From positions 1,984,001 through 2,048,000 of the forward strand of contig NZ_CP017157.1 in assembly GCF_001729485.1 (NCBI RefSeq): a stretch of 64,000 bases of DNA. Reading direction: 5' to 3'. The notes beneath the pieces are model-generated. The model had not been told where the DNA came from, made no database searches, and saw only the letters and a list, made by a program, of their open reading frames with translations. A program made the position numbers and the translations under genes. Positions 63,898 through 64,000 of this stretch are shown in pieces. Position 1 is the first letter of the stretch; every line of letters starts with the position of its first letter. This stretch comes from Streptomyces lydicus. GTDB taxonomy: Bacteria; Actinomycetota; Actinomycetes; Streptomycetales; Streptomycetaceae.

Positions 63898-64000
63898 GCA
63901 TTCAAGGTAATAGTTCAGCGCGCTTTCGGCTGCACAGCAGGCCGGGCATAGGGGGCAACATCACTCCTTGTGAGGTAATGCACAGGCCCGCGCGCCCCGC
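63898..64000. other. Intergenic end of the window
   Basis: About 100 bases upstream of the carbonic anhydrase gene, including an AT-richer stretch (63904-63985). No gene or clear promoter could be supported. Confidence 0.4.

Overview
This is a single uninterrupted stretch of a high-GC actinobacterial chromosome, almost certainly Streptomyces. Support comes from the strong third-position G/C bias with long antisense shadow frames, frequent GTG starts, Streptomyces-type riboswitches and trp leader, and gene content and order that (from memory of those genomes) match the S. coelicolor SCO2151-SCO2091 core region and, more loosely, M. tuberculosis Rv2172c-Rv2196. No tRNA, rRNA, CRISPR array, phage, transposase or complete biosynthetic cluster was seen.

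Layout. 1-0.4 kb: C-terminal end of an L,D-transpeptidase. 0.4-5.4 kb: a degenerate receiver protein, then the terminal respiratory genes ctaE-qcrC-qcrA-qcrB, closed by a strong terminator. 5.4-8.3 kb: trpD and a SAM-IV-riboswitch-controlled class V aminotransferase. 8.29-8.67 kb: a large palindromic intergenic element (copy A). 8.7-18.4 kb: AsnC-domain protein, rhomboid protease, zinc-ribbon protein, NYN-domain protein, two paralogous NlpC/P60 cell-wall hydrolases (the first behind a shortened ydaO-like leader), a lipoprotein metallopeptidase, and two mannosyltransferase-type enzymes (GT87, PimB-like GT4). 18.4-30 kb: acyl-CoA synthetase, metallophosphoesterase, SRPBCC protein, ArsA-like ATPase, DUF5304 protein with the glucose kinase glkA, EEP nuclease/phosphatase, membrane protein, alpha/beta hydrolase, lysophosphatidate-type acyltransferase and a two-component system. 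30-36 kb: a phosphofructokinase with pyrophosphate-type residues, a D-lactate-dehydrogenase-like enzyme, and the divergent aromatic pair trpEG (with trpL attenuator) and class II DAHP synthase. 36-38.7 kb: bfd behind an iron box, bacterioferritin, a sulfite-oxidase-fold protein, and endonuclease IV. 38.7-47.4 kb: four-PASTA Ser/Thr kinase, a second and longer palindromic element (copy B), thiOSG under a TPP riboswitch, a ferredoxin-reductase-like flavoprotein, the Rv2175c-type DNA-binding protein, thiE and metF. 47.4-55.2 kb: a low-complexity membrane protein, a CrtI-fold oxidoreductase, DUF4126, and an ABC-ATPase/YhgE-Pip/TetR operon with a perfect palindromic operator. 55.2-64 kb: HEPN-type protein, a long low-complexity non-coding stretch, a methyltransferase, DUF3040, the MoxR-DUF58-transglutaminase operon and a beta-carbonic anhydrase.

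Functional themes are housekeeping: aerobic respiration, aromatic amino acids, thiamine and one-carbon/sulfur metabolism (three riboswitches or riboswitch-like leaders plus a trp attenuator), envelope glycolipid and cell-wall maintenance, carbon-control glucose kinase and iron storage. The most unusual material is non-coding or translational: two related 300-450 bp palindromic intergenic elements, a 25-codon ORF joined by ATGA overlaps to both of its neighbours, a G-run array, and short mobile-looking GC repeats, one of them inserted in frame in a phosphoesterase gene.
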